Positions 26,521 through 36,175 of a stretch of 64,000 nt of DNA are shown piece by piece; positions within the stretch are counted from its first letter, which is position 1; each line of letters begins with the position of its first letter. A program made the position numbers and the translations under genes. This DNA is from Chitinophagaceae bacterium (GTDB lineage: Bacteria; Bacteroidota; Bacteroidia; Chitinophagales; Chitinophagaceae). The stretch lies in contig JAMLHL010000009.1 of the NCBI GenBank assembly GCA_023957125.1, positions 1 to 64,000 of the forward strand. Direction: 5' to 3'. The notes under the pieces are model-generated. The model was not told the origin of the DNA, ran no database searches, and worked only from the letters and a program-made list of their open reading frames with translations.

Positions 26521-29019
26521 CTATTTGATCTTAGTATTGATATAGTCAATCTGTTCCTGTAATGCCGCACTGTCTTCCGCACCGTTCTTGCTTATGGTTT
26601 TCTGATTCACGATAGCCGGCAACAGGATATTATTAACAAACGGAAAAATGTATTTCTGATATGCCGGCGGGGTGTCGTCCCGGAATGCCACCAACGCATC
26701 CACTGCTTTTTTTACCGACTCCGTACGGGTGAGTTGAATAGCATAATGGGTGATGGCATTGGCGCTTTCTACTTTTGCCTGGCCTAAAGGCAGATCATTG
26801 TACCAGTCCAATACATAATCAAGGTCTTCTTCTTTGCTGTTGACGGCAAAGATGTTGCAGATAGCTTCCGCCAGTTTCCCTTTGACTTTTGTTGCAGATA
26901 GCCTTTTAGCTTCCGTATAGGCCATCGTATTATCCATATCATTCAAAGCATGCAGGGCCGCTCCGGCAACGCTATAGGAGGAGTCATTAACGCTCCTTTC
27001 GATCAGTTCCCGGTAGATGGGTTTATCATATATACTCAAAACCATCAGTGCTTCCGCGCGGACTTTGGGGGCGGGATCGCCTTTTGCCACGATAAAGATG
27101 GTGGATTCAAGCGCCTGTTTGACAGCCTCTTTTTTCAGGTCAACAGATTCAAGGGCATAGATCCTCAGCCCCTGGTAGGGATCTCTCAGCGCTGTTTTCA
27201 GCAGATCCACGGCGGCTGCGCTGTCCTGCATCTGCGCCAGCCCGGTAATGGCCTCCCTTCGGTCGAGATAGGAGCCGGCTGCGGAATATTGATGGATGAA
27301 GTTAGCCAGGGTTTTGCCCGTTTCCTTTTTCTCGCAAAGCAATATCTTATCGCCATCGAAATTTACCAGGTCGGGCTGGCTGTTAACGGCAAATACAAAA
27401 TTCTGCTCTTTTTTATCCACCCATACCTGGTGCCGGATTTTCTTCTTACCATGATAAATGTCTATTGCCACAGGCAAAATAAAAGCTTTTTCAGCCTGGG
27501 TTTGGGTAACGGCTACCGATACGGTTTTTGCAACGCTGTCGTACCCATAGCGAATATCCAGTTTAGGATGTCCGCTACCAAAATACCACTGATTGAAAAA
27601 CCAGTTCAGGTCGCGTCCGCTCACTTCTTCCAGCGCCAGCCTGAGCTGGTGGGCTTCCGCATTGGAAAATTTATAAGTGGTAAGGTATAAATTCAGCCCC
27701 TTGTAAAAAGCATCATCACCGAGATAATTTCTCAGCATATTCAGGATCCTGCCTCCTTTTTGATAGCTTACCAGGTCAAACATATCTTCCCTGTCCTTAT
27801 AATAAAAACGAACGAGGGGTTTCTTCGCATCTTCAGGACTGCCCAGGTATTGTTGCATGTTTTCATAACTCTCCGCGTCTCCCGCATCTTTTCCATACTT
27901 GTATTCTTCCCACAATTGCTGACTAAGATTGGCAAAAGACTCGTTCACCGTCAGGTTGCTCCAGCTTTTAGCCGTAACATAGTCGCCAAACCAGTGGTGA
28001 AATAATTCATGGGCGATGGTGGTTTCCCAGCTATTGCCATCCAGCAGTTCCCTGGAATCCTGTTGCGCGCTTTCCTGATGCAGGGTGGCGGTGGTGTTTT
28101 CCATGGCTCCGCTTACATAATCCCGGGCCACCATCTGGGCGTATTTCTGCCAGGGAAAAGGGATCCCCGTGATCTTCTCAAAAAAGGACATCATTTCCGG
28201 CGTGTTCCCAAAGATCTTCCTTGCAACACCGGCGTACTCCTTTTCTACATAATAGCTTACTTCCGTTCCTTTGTAACTGTCTTTTACAATGGCGTAATCG
28301 CCTATACCTATAAAAAAAAGGTAGGGAGAATGAGGAAGATCCATTTTCCAGTAGTCTGTTCTTGTACCGTCTGCATTCTTTTGCTGCTGCATGAGTTTCC
28401 CGTTACTCAGGGTGACATATTTTGACGGCACAACAAGAAAAAACTCCTGGGTGCATTTTTGATTGGTTTTATCTATGGTAGGGATCCATACGGAATTACT
28501 TTCCGTTTCTCCCTGCGTCCAGATCTGTGTGGGTTTGTTCTTTTCCGTTCCTAAAGGGTTAATAAAGTACAACCCTTTGTCTTCCTTGATAGCGGCGCTC
28601 CCGCCTTTAGCCAGTTCGTCCGGTTTGGAGATGTAATCCACGTATATTTTATATTGTTCTCCCCGGTTGTACTTTTTATCCAGCCTGATATTAATTTGCT
28701 GGCCGTTGTACCGGTACTTCAAAGGGGTGGTAACATTTCGTTTCACCAGCCCCACCGCCTTGATCTCCATGCCCTTGGCATCCAATACCACCGAGTCAAC
28801 GCTGTAAAAGTGGGGTTGGAGGGTAATCCATACTTTGCCGTACATGTAGGATTTCTCAAAATCAAACCTGGCCTCCAATTTGGTGTGTACCAGGTCATTG
28901 ATCTTTTCCGGAACGGCCCTGTAAACAGATAACAGCGAGTCGGTGTTTTCAGTGCCAGCCTGTGCAAAAAGGAATAAGGGAAAAAGAGCGATCAAAAATA
29001 AACCGGATAGTTTTTTCAC
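26521..29019 (-). CDS. M1-family zinc aminopeptidase, secreted
   Basis: 832 residues. Signal peptide at residues 1-19 (LFLIALFPLFLFAQ). The exopeptidase motif GAMEN is in VSGAMENTTATLH, and the zinc site HEXXH-X18-E is in HELFHHWFG followed by NESFANL. A C-terminal helical region (about 560-830) resembles HEAT repeats. It removes N-terminal residues from peptides in the periplasm or outside. It stands alone; the stop is 31 bp from the REP unit. Confidence 0.94.
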   Translation of the reverse strand: MKKLSGLFLIALFPLFLFAQAGTENTDSLLSVYRAVPEKINDLVHTKLEARFDFEKSYMYGKVWITLQPHFYSVDSVVLDAKGMEIKAVGLVKRNVTTPLKYRYNGQQINIRLDKKYNRGEQYKIYVDYISKPDELAKGGSAAIKEDKGLYFINPLGTEKNKPTQIWTQGETESNSVWIPTIDKTNQKCTQEFFLVVPSKYVTLSNGKLMQQQKNADGTRTDYWKMDLPHSPYLFFIGIGDYAIVKDSYKGTEVSYYVEKEYAGVARKIFGNTPEMMSFFEKITGIPFPWQKYAQMVARDYVSGAMENTTATLHQESAQQDSRELLDGNSWETTIAHELFHHWFGDYVTAKSWSNLTVNESFANLSQQLWEEYKYGKDAGDAESYENMQQYLGSPEDAKKPLVRFYYKDREDMFDLVSYQKGGRILNMLRNYLGDDAFYKGLNLYLTTYKFSNAEAHQLRLALEEVSGRDLNWFFNQWYFGSGHPKLDIRYGYDSVAKTVSVAVTQTQAEKAFILPVAIDIYHGKKKIRHQVWVDKKEQNFVFAVNSQPDLVNFDGDKILLCEKKETGKTLANFIHQYSAAGSYLDRREAITGLAQMQDSAAAVDLLKTALRDPYQGLRIYALESVDLKKEAVKQALESTIFIVAKGDPAPKVRAEALMVLSIYDKPIYRELIERSVNDSSYSVAGAALHALNDMDNTMAYTEAKRLSATKVKGKLAEAICNIFAVNSKEEDLDYVLDWYNDLPLGQAKVESANAITHYAIQLTRTESVKKAVDALVAFRDDTPPAYQKYIFPFVNNILLPAIVNQKTISKNGAEDSAALQEQIDYINTKIK

Positions 29020-29263
29020 GTTTTTGTTGATTTAATTTTTAAACAGAGCCTGTTCATAAATCCGTAATTTAACAGGATCGGCCGAAAAAAAGCAGTGGCT
29101 TAACGAATTTTAACCCAAATATGGTATTTTACCCGTTATCTTGGGTTTATTAATGCACAATAATACTAACATTAATAACGATTTATTAAGGCTGTAAAAT
29201 TCAGCCCAACCGTTATAAATCACGATATTTTGATGCCACGAATAGCAATTTCATCTTTTCCAG

Positions 29264-29271
29264 TAGTTTTG
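29264..29271 (+). promoter_or_regulatory. Predicted -7 box (TAGTTTTG) for the gene at 29325
   Basis: TAGTTTTG fits TAnnTTTG and lies 53 bp before the ATG; no well-spaced TTTG was found. The divergent gap 29020-29324 also contains AATACTAACATTA (29162-29174), the exact reverse complement of 13 bases in the XRE-S24 promoter region (21971-21983). Confidence 0.35.
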
Positions 29272-29324
29272 TTTGCTGTTAACGGTGGTAAATACAGGCC
29301 GGTGAAAGAAAATTTATTGAGTCA

Positions 29325-30833
29325 ATGATCGTACTGCGGAAACTTTTTATTGTTTTCCTTATTCCTTTCCTGGCAAATACAGTGTTTGGCCAGGAACAAT
29401 ACTATATTTATATACAGTCCGAGGAACACCGGGCTTTTTATGTCAGGGTGGAGGGGGAGACCTATACTTCTTCAGGAACGGGCTACCTCGTTATCCCCGG
29501 ACTGGAAAAAAACACGTATGAACTTATAATAGGATACCCTGGTGAGAAACCTGCCGAATGGCGTTTCAACTGTTCTATCAATACTACTGATCTGGGTTTT
29601 GTTTTAAAGCAGGACAAGCGTTCGGGGGTGCAGTTGCTTAACCTGAAGGAACAAAATGGAATTACCGGTACGCCGGTGCAGCAACAACGGGATACGAAAG
29701 CGGATCAACATCCCGCTGTTGCAGCAGGAACGGTTAGCAATGATCCTTTTTCATCCATGCTCGCAGAGGTGGTGAATGATCCGTCTATCCGCAAACCGGT
29801 GATCGTGGAGCAAAAAATGGCGGCTGCTGTTGAACCTCCGAAAACAGATTCAGTAAAAAGCATGGTTGCGGCAATTCCTCCCGCCGATAAGAAGAAGGAA
29901 GAAAAGACAACCGCAACCGCCTCTCCCGTAAAAGAAGACAGTGTGAAAGCACTTATTGCAAAAACCTCCCCGGTTGGTAAGCCAACCTCTTCCGGTAAGG
30001 TTGCAGAATCATTGGAGCGCGGTGATACGGGCCACGGCACCGGAACGGTGGTAAAGGACGAAGCCGGGAAGCCGGAGCCGAAGGAAGTTGAAAAAGCCGA
30101 AGAAGTAAAAACGGCTGAGGAAAGTCCTAAAGATATCGTTGCCAAAACGGATAAGGCGAACCGGCAAGACGGGAAACCGGTTAAAGAGAAAACGCAATCC
30201 GAACCTTTCGTTATAAAAGAAACGCCCATGGAGAAAAACGAGAGCGTGGAAAATACTTCTCCCTCCGTTGAAACCCCAAAGGAAGAAAAAAATGCAAATG
30301 AGGAAGTGAAATATCTCCCCTTTGCGGTAGCTCCATCCGATAAACCGGTTGATGCCTCCGGCAATAAACAACAAAGTAATAAGGATCAGAAAACATCAGC
30401 GAAGACAGAGCAAAAAACAGGGGTTGCTAAAGACAGTGAAACGGCTCCCTCTGATGTGAAGAAGGAAAAAGGGAATGATGAAGAGATGAAATACCTGCCC
30501 TTTGAAATCAAACCGGGTCAGGATCCGGAACATACTGCTATCGCTCAGCCCGTTGCCGTGGAAAATAAAAGCAGTTCACCCTCCCTGCCCGCGGAAAAAA
30601 AGGAAGAGGCGATAGCGATACCTGACACTGAGGCGGCGAAAATTGATATCGAAAAGAAAAATGAGAAGGCAAATGTGGTTCCACCCGGAACGGTTGAAAA
30701 GAAAGCGGCGTCATCTTCCGTCCGGAAGACGATGGAACGGAAAAGCAGGGATGGCGTTGACCTGATCTATATTGATGAAGATCCCGGTGGTGCGCGGGAT
30801 ACGATACGTATCTTTATTCCGGCAGTTAAATAA
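29325..30833 (+). CDS. Secreted Lys/Glu/Pro-rich protein of unknown function
   Basis: 502 residues. Signal peptide (residues 1-22, ending VFGQ). Residues 23-110 look like a compact beta domain (YYIYIQSEEHRAFYVRV, YLVIPGLEKNTYELIIGYPG). The remainder is low-complexity, charged and proline-rich, and probably extended. Two near copies of the motif EEVKYLPF/EEMKYLPF occur at about residues 326 and 386, and the C-terminus ends in a short ordered strand (DLIYIDEDPGG...DTIRIFIPAVK). Such proteins in Chitinophagaceae may be envelope or periplasmic linkers. I do not know a function. Confidence 0.82.
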   Translation: MIVLRKLFIVFLIPFLANTVFGQEQYYIYIQSEEHRAFYVRVEGETYTSSGTGYLVIPGLEKNTYELIIGYPGEKPAEWRFNCSINTTDLGFVLKQDKRSGVQLLNLKEQNGITGTPVQQQRDTKADQHPAVAAGTVSNDPFSSMLAEVVNDPSIRKPVIVEQKMAAAVEPPKTDSVKSMVAAIPPADKKKEEKTTATASPVKEDSVKALIAKTSPVGKPTSSGKVAESLERGDTGHGTGTVVKDEAGKPEPKEVEKAEEVKTAEESPKDIVAKTDKANRQDGKPVKEKTQSEPFVIKETPMEKNESVENTSPSVETPKEEKNANEEVKYLPFAVAPSDKPVDASGNKQQSNKDQKTSAKTEQKTGVAKDSETAPSDVKKEKGNDEEMKYLPFEIKPGQDPEHTAIAQPVAVENKSSSPSLPAEKKEEAIAIPDTEAAKIDIEKKNEKANVVPPGTVEKKAASSSVRKTMERKSRDGVDLIYIDEDPGGARDTIRIFIPAVK

Positions 30834-31193
30834 AACAAAGCAAATCAATTATCATTCGTAAATGGTTTTCTTTATTATCTGAATGATACTTTAAATGAGA
30901 TCGGCGCCAAATTCAGCGGTGCATTCCAACCCGTGATCATTGGCGTGGCAAATGTTTTTTCGGTTACCATTGCCTTATTAACCATTGACAAGATAGGGAG
31001 AAAAAAGCTATTATTAATTGGGTCTTGGGGGGCTGCTATTGCCAACCATCCTTTGCTGGGCCGGATGTTGGAAGAAAGGTTCAATATGAAATTGATACGG
31101 TCGCCTTTCGGTGAGGATGCTGCCTTTGGCGTCTGCATCAGCGATATGACGGGAGGGAGATATATTAGTGATGACGCTTTGTGGGCAGGGTGA
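30834..31193 (+). pseudogene. Remnant of a sugar-porter MFS transporter joined to an unrecognised fragment
   Basis: One open frame without a proper start, directly after the previous stop. Its first part reads QLSFVNGFLYYLNDTL, then FQPVIIGVANVFSVTIAL and TIDKIGRKKLLLIGSWG, which is the middle of a sugar-porter MFS protein (the QLSGxNxxLYY and DKxGRRxLL signatures). After SWGA it changes to NHPLLGRMLEERFN and FGEDAAFGVCISD, which I cannot place. The N- and C-terminal parts of the transporter are missing. It looks like a deletion junction between two former genes. Confidence 0.7.
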
Positions 31194-31223
31194 AGAAGAC
31201 ACTAAAACTATGTTTACTTTTGA

Positions 31224-31757
31224 ATGATGAGTTGTTTTAGAATTACGTTATGGGCTTTTTTGCTGGCATGGACAGGTCTGACAGGATGTGCGCAGAACAG
31301 AGAGGGAAAGTCCGCCGGGGATGTTGTGATGCAACCCGATAAATATTATTCGGTAACCAAAGTGGTGGACGGAGATACGTTTTGGACGGATGACGGTTCC
31401 CCAAGAGGTTTAAAGATCCGGTTGATAGGAATTGACGCCCCTGAAACCCGGGAAACGGGAAGAAAAAAGCCGGGTTATTACGGCGAAGAAGCGAAAGAAT
31501 ACCTGACCCGTCTGCTGGATGGGAAAAAAGTGAGACTGGAATTTGATATCGGCCGGCGGGATAAGTACGGAAGAACACTGGCTTACGTGTATTTACCGGA
31601 CGGTGTTTTTGTAAATGCTGAATTGATCAGGAGGGGTTTTGCAACGGTTTTAACGGTTCCACCCAATGTAAAATATGCCGGTCTGTTTGTAAAACTTCAA
31701 CAAAAGGCCAGGAAGAAAAGGAGAGGGCTTTGGTCCGGATCTCCACGGCGCCAATAA
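31224..31757 (+). CDS. Thermonuclease-like (SNase) lipoprotein
   Basis: 177 residues. A lipobox LTGC (Cys at about residue 22) predicts a lipoprotein. The SNase (OB) domain covers about residues 45-175: VVDGDTFW, IRLIGIDAPET with the active-site Asp/Arg region, the EYLTRLLDGKKVRL strand, YGRTLAYVYLPDG and VNAELIRRGFA. It would cleave nucleic acids at the cell surface or in the periplasm. A TACTTTTG box at 31215-31222 directly abuts the start. Confidence 0.9.
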   Translation: MMSCFRITLWAFLLAWTGLTGCAQNREGKSAGDVVMQPDKYYSVTKVVDGDTFWTDDGSPRGLKIRLIGIDAPETRETGRKKPGYYGEEAKEYLTRLLDGKKVRLEFDIGRRDKYGRTLAYVYLPDGVFVNAELIRRGFATVLTVPPNVKYAGLFVKLQQKARKKRRGLWSGSPRRQ

Positions 31758-31817
31758 ATTGTCCATAAGATCGGGAAACTGCTGCCCGGCCGTGATGAAA
31801 ATCATTGATCGGCTCTA

Positions 31818-32624
31818 TTACTCAGCATTGTCTTTTAGTATTTTCTCATAGCTGGTAGCGATCCCTTTGATAAGGGAAGAACTGAAACCCTGGTACTCCA
31901 TTTCATTCAAGCCGGCGATGGTACATCCCTTGGGAGTGGTAACCTTATCAATTTCCTGCTCGGGATGGGTATTTCTTTGCAGCAGCAACTGTGCCGCTCC
32001 TTTTACGGTTTGCGCGGCGATCAGGCTGGCGGTTGCGGCGTTGAAGCCGATCTCTATCCCGCCCTGTATATTGGCACGGATATACCGCATCGCATAGGCG
32101 GTACCGCAAGCGGCTAATACGGTTGCGGCATCCATCAGTTTTTCTTCAATTACAACCACCTTCCCCAGTTGTTCAAAAATAGCTGTTACCTCGTTGAGTT
32201 GTTCCACGCTCAGGTCTCTCGCACTCAGGCAGGTCATGCTTTGTTGAATGGCAATGGCGGTATTGGGCATCGCCCTCACAAGAGGAATATTTTCTTTGAT
32301 AATACCGTGTATAAAACCGGTGGAAATACCTGTGATGACCGAGATGAGTATATGGCGTTGCAGGTCCAGATGCGGCTGCAGCAACAACAATACATCTTTG
32401 ATCTGGAAAGGCTTAACCGCAAGGATGATTATGTCGGCGAAACGAAGCGCCTCGTTATTGTCATTGCTCACCAATACGCCCTTCTCTTCGAGATGCCGGA
32501 GCGTGGAAGGGTTTCTTTTGGTAACCAGAATTTGGCCGGGTGCAACAAAGCCACTCAGTATTAATCCTTCCGTAATAGCGGTACCCAGGTTGCCGCCGCC
32601 GATAATGGCTATTTTTTTATTCAT
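31818..32624 (-). CDS. proC: Pyrroline-5-carboxylate reductase ProC
   Basis: 268 residues. NADPH-binding Rossmann motif IAIIGGGNLGTAITEGL at the N-terminus, then ILAVKPFQI, VRAMPNTA and the C-terminal dimer domain with TPKGCTIAGLNEMEYQG. It makes proline from pyrroline-5-carboxylate, completing the pathway begun by proB-proA in this window. Stands alone on the minus strand. Confidence 0.95.
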   Translation of the reverse strand: MNKKIAIIGGGNLGTAITEGLILSGFVAPGQILVTKRNPSTLRHLEEKGVLVSNDNNEALRFADIIILAVKPFQIKDVLLLLQPHLDLQRHILISVITGISTGFIHGIIKENIPLVRAMPNTAIAIQQSMTCLSARDLSVEQLNEVTAIFEQLGKVVVIEEKLMDAATVLAACGTAYAMRYIRANIQGGIEIGFNAATASLIAAQTVKGAAQLLLQRNTHPEQEIDKVTTPKGCTIAGLNEMEYQGFSSSLIKGIATSYEKILKDNAE

Positions 32625-32750
32625 GATTTATTTAAATTTCCGGTATTCTAAAAATACAGGTTGCAAATTAAGATGAAGTGTTCAAAAAAACACAGCATTC
32701 GCGCGGGCATCTTTTCATTCCGTAAGGTCAACAGCCTGTCCGGCAACGCT

Positions 32751-34025
32751 TTATTTGAACCGGGAATGGAATGCTCTCTCCAACTCCTCTCTGTGGTTGG
32801 GATGAGCAATGCTGATGAGCGCTTTGGCTCTTTGTTTCAGGTTTTTTCCAAACAGATCTACGATACCGTATTCCGTTACTACCCAGTGAACATGTCCCCG
32901 GGTGGTTACTACTCCTGCGCCCTGGTTTAGAAAAGGCACGATCCGGGAAACCCCTTTGTTGGTAACGGAGGGTAATGCAATGATGGGTTTCCCTCCGTCC
33001 GAAAGGGAGGCCCCCCGCATGAAATCCATCTGTCCTCCAATACCCGAATACTGGAAGATGCCAATAGAATCGGCGCAGATCTGACCCGTAATATCAATTT
33101 CAATAGCGCTGTTGATAGCCGTAGCCTTTGGGTTTTGCCGGATAATGCCTGCGTCATTTACATAGCCGATGTCCATCATCCGGATGGAAGGATTATCGTG
33201 CACAAAATCGTATAGTTTGCGGGTACCCGCTAAAAATCCCGCAACAGACCGCCCGATGTTCAGTTTTTTACTGCGATTGTTGATCACTCCCTTTTCGAGG
33301 AGGGGTATAGCGCCATCGGACAACATTTCGGTATGAAGCCCCAGGTCTTTATGACCGCCGAGATTTTTCAATACCTGGTCGGGAATAACGCCAATGCCCA
33401 TCTGGAGGCAGGCTCCGTCTTCAATTAACGAGGCTACATAACGGCCTATTTTTTCTATCGGCTCGCTCACTCTTTGCGCATAATTCAGTTCCGGCAACGG
33501 GCTTTCATCCCAGATCATCGCCCTGATCCTGTTTACATGCAAAAACCCGTCTCCGTGGGTACGGGGCATGTTGGGATTAACCTGGGCCACCACTACTTTT
33601 GCAGTATCCACTGCCGACCGGGCGATGTCCACCGAAGTACCCAGACTGCAGTACCCGTGACTGTCGGGAGGGGATACCTGCACCATGGCCACATCAATAG
33701 GCAGGATAGACCTCCTGAAAAGCTGTGGGATTTCGCTCAAAAATATAGGCACATAATCGCCATGCGGACTGTTTGCCACCGCTCGGGTGTTGGCAGATAC
33801 AAACAGGGAGTTAAAAAAGAAACTCCCGCGGCATTCGGGATCGTTGAAGTCAACTTCTCCCATACTTGTAATGCTCACCAGCTCTACGTTCTTTAATTCC
33901 CTATGCCTTCTTTGCATGGCTTTTATCAATGTGATAGGCGTAGCGGCGCTGCCGTGCAGGAATACCCGGTTGCCCGATTGGATGCATTGAACTGCTTCTT
34001 CTGCCGAAATATATTGCGGTTCCAT
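32751..34025 (-). CDS. Acetyl-CoA hydrolase/transferase family (4-hydroxybutyrate CoA-transferase-like)
   Basis: 424 residues, both CoA-transferase domains present. Key motifs are VQVSPPDSHGYCSLGTSVD, MGIGVIPDQVL and GLHTEMLSDG, whose Glu is the probable CoA-ester-forming residue, and a C-terminal GIGGQMDFMRGAS and VVTEYGIVDLFGK. It moves CoA between acyl groups such as acetate, butyrate or 4-hydroxybutyrate, or hydrolyses acetyl-CoA. The substrate cannot be fixed from sequence alone. Confidence 0.92.
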   Translation of the reverse strand: MEPQYISAEEAVQCIQSGNRVFLHGSAATPITLIKAMQRRHRELKNVELVSITSMGEVDFNDPECRGSFFFNSLFVSANTRAVANSPHGDYVPIFLSEIPQLFRRSILPIDVAMVQVSPPDSHGYCSLGTSVDIARSAVDTAKVVVAQVNPNMPRTHGDGFLHVNRIRAMIWDESPLPELNYAQRVSEPIEKIGRYVASLIEDGACLQMGIGVIPDQVLKNLGGHKDLGLHTEMLSDGAIPLLEKGVINNRSKKLNIGRSVAGFLAGTRKLYDFVHDNPSIRMMDIGYVNDAGIIRQNPKATAINSAIEIDITGQICADSIGIFQYSGIGGQMDFMRGASLSDGGKPIIALPSVTNKGVSRIVPFLNQGAGVVTTRGHVHWVVTEYGIVDLFGKNLKQRAKALISIAHPNHREELERAFHSRFK

Positions 34026-34239
34026 TCCCGTATTTTTTATTGCCTGAATAAAAACAAATGTATCTAAAATAATTCAGCCGGGCGGGAACAGGCGTATCCC
34101 AAATTTTTGCTCCATCATTCGCAAAAAAAAATACGCCCGTGAAGGATAAATGCAATCTTCTGCACTTTCGTTCGTTGGTAGGGTACGGCTGATCGGATTT
34201 AATTCTGCGGGGAGGATTGCATCCCGGTTTCCGGGGCCT

Positions 34240-34247
34240 TATCTTTG
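34240..34247 (+). promoter_or_regulatory. Predicted -7 box (TATCTTTG) for the O-methyltransferase gene
   Basis: TATCTTTG matches TAnnTTTG with a TTG 20 bases upstream (34217-34219). The ATG at 34256 is only 8 bases away, so the transcript would have almost no leader. Confidence 0.4.
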
Positions 34248-34255
34248 TTGAAGTT

Positions 34256-34900
34256 ATGAATGCAGAGATTTTAAATCCGCTCGCTGAGGCTTATGCGGTA
34301 CAGCATTGCACTGATGAGGAGGAATTATTGCAGGAGGTAGCCGCCTATACCAGGGAAACACACCGGCATGCGCACATGATCAGCGGAAAATTGCAGGGGC
34401 GGTTTTTGAGAATGATCAGTAAAATTGTCCGTCCGAACCGGATCCTGGAAATTGGTACTTTTACAGGGTACAGCGCTTTATGCCTGGCGGATGGTTTGGA
34501 CAAAAAGGGATTGTTATTTACGATAGAGCAACGGGAGGAGGATGCTTTAAATGCACAACGGTTTTTTAACAAAAGCAGTGTGAAGGATCGTATTATATTG
34601 CGGGTGGGAAATGCCCTGGAAATAATACCCGAACTGAAGGAAAACTGGGATCTTGTTTTTATTGACGCAGATAAAACCAACTATATAAATTATTATGAAC
34701 TGGCGCTTCCGCGGCTCAACCGGCACGGCATGATGATAGCAGATAATGTATTATTTCACGGGCAGGTGCTGAACGATAAAATGGAAGGGAAAAACGCAAA
34801 AGCGATTCATGCTTTCAATGACCATGTAAAGCAGGATCAGCGCGTGGAGCAGGTGTTGCTGACCGTTAGAGACGGGTTGATGCTGGTTATGAAAAAATAG
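34256..34900 (+). CDS. Class I SAM-dependent O-methyltransferase (COMT/CCoAOMT-like)
   Basis: 214 residues from the ATG at 34256 (MNAEILNPLAEAY). It has the SAM motif ILEIGTFTGYSALCLADGL and the metal-binding WDLVFIDADKTNY, followed by DNVLFHGQVL. This is the small family of Mg-dependent catechol/caffeoyl-CoA type O-methyltransferases. The natural substrate is unknown. The next gene starts 12 bp later. Confidence 0.92.
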   Translation: MNAEILNPLAEAYAVQHCTDEEELLQEVAAYTRETHRHAHMISGKLQGRFLRMISKIVRPNRILEIGTFTGYSALCLADGLDKKGLLFTIEQREEDALNAQRFFNKSSVKDRIILRVGNALEIIPELKENWDLVFIDADKTNYINYYELALPRLNRHGMMIADNVLFHGQVLNDKMEGKNAKAIHAFNDHVKQDQRVEQVLLTVRDGLMLVMKK

Positions 34901-34912
34901 TGTACTGCTGTT

Positions 34913-36172
34913 ATGACTAAAAAATCGTTTTTATTGATTTTTACCGGGCTGGTTATCAGTCACAATATATTGATGGCCCAGAATGAGGACGTTGTTCAAT
35001 ATATCAATACTTATAAATTCCTGGCGATCCGGGAAATGCAACGTACCGGTGTGCCGGCTGCTATTAAGCTGGCCCAGGGAATTTTGGAAACCCGGGCAGG
35101 TGCAAGCGACCTGGTAAAACGTTCCAACAATCATTTTGGCATTAAATGTAAAACCGGGTGGGCCGGCAGTAAGGTATATCACGATGATGATGAAAGAGGA
35201 GAATGTTTCCGGGCTTATGCAACGGCGGAAGACTCATACCGCGACCATTCGGATTTTTTGAAAGGAAGCCAGCGTTATGCATTCCTCTTTCAATTGGATC
35301 CCACGGATTATAAAGATTGGGCAAAGGGCTTAAAAAAAGCAGGATACGCCACCAATCCCAAATACACCCAGCAACTGATCAAATACATTGAAGATTATGA
35401 TCTTCAATTATACACACTGGTAGCGTTGGGAAAGAAAAAACTGGACGAGGGATCTCCTGCATTGGCAGGTAATAATATTCTTACTACACAGCAGCCCGGT
35501 ACGCCGGTGGCAGCTTCAGTAAGCAAAGGTGCCGGAAGTTCAACCCCGGCTAAACCGGTTGAGCCGCTGCGGATCCGTTTTCCTGAGGGCATTTTTAAGA
35601 TCAACGATACCAAAGTGATGGTTGCAGTGGCCGGAACTTCTCTCCTGTCCATCGCGGAGCAATACGATATTAAATATAAGCATCTGCTGGATTTTAATGA
35701 ACTGGCGGAAGGCAATGATATTCTCCGGGAAGACCAGCTGGTTTTTTTACAACGTAAAAGAAGGCAGGGCGCGAATAAGTATCACCTGGTGACGCAGGGT
35801 GAAACCCTGTATAGCATTGCCCAGGAGGAGGCGATCAGGCTGGATTTCCTGTTGGCTTACAACCGGTTGCACGGGCAGGAGTTACCCATGGAAGGTCAAC
35901 TGCTTTTTTTGCAAAAAAGCGCTGCGGAAGAGGTGATGGCAGGGCATGGGCCTGTTGGCAGCGAAATGAAGGAAGGGGGAGGCCCACGGGGATTTTCTGC
36001 CACAGAGGTTATCACGGAACAGCAGTATCAGAAACATATTGTGCAGGCAAAAGAAACCCTGTTCAGTATAGCCCGGAAATACGACGTGAACATTACACAG
36101 ATCAGGTCGTGGAACGGTTTAAGGGATAATACCATCCGAAGCGGACAGGAATTGCTGATATACAAAAACTAG
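34913..36172 (+). CDS. Secreted glucosaminidase with three LysM repeats
   Basis: 419 residues. Signal peptide to about residue 22 (ILMAQ). Residues about 25-160 form a GH73-type glucosaminidase domain (AIKLAQGILETRAGASDLVK, NHFGIKCK, YRDHSDFL). LysM-like units lie at about 225-275, 285-330 and 370-418 (the last with YQKHIVQAKETLFSIARKYD in its core). It should cut or remodel peptidoglycan in the periplasm or at septa. It is 12 bp after the methyltransferase and 3 bp before the VWA gene. Confidence 0.9.
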   Translation: MTKKSFLLIFTGLVISHNILMAQNEDVVQYINTYKFLAIREMQRTGVPAAIKLAQGILETRAGASDLVKRSNNHFGIKCKTGWAGSKVYHDDDERGECFRAYATAEDSYRDHSDFLKGSQRYAFLFQLDPTDYKDWAKGLKKAGYATNPKYTQQLIKYIEDYDLQLYTLVALGKKKLDEGSPALAGNNILTTQQPGTPVAASVSKGAGSSTPAKPVEPLRIRFPEGIFKINDTKVMVAVAGTSLLSIAEQYDIKYKHLLDFNELAEGNDILREDQLVFLQRKRRQGANKYHLVTQGETLYSIAQEEAIRLDFLLAYNRLHGQELPMEGQLLFLQKSAAEEVMAGHGPVGSEMKEGGGPRGFSATEVITEQQYQKHIVQAKETLFSIARKYDVNITQIRSWNGLRDNTIRSGQELLIYKN

Positions 36173-36175
36173 ATC

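Noticed and set aside
29705..30364. 219-codon minus-strand frame opposite the Lys/Glu-rich protein gene
   Set aside because: A long antisense frame that arises from the biased codon content of the sense gene; the sequence is Ser/Phe-rich without domains.
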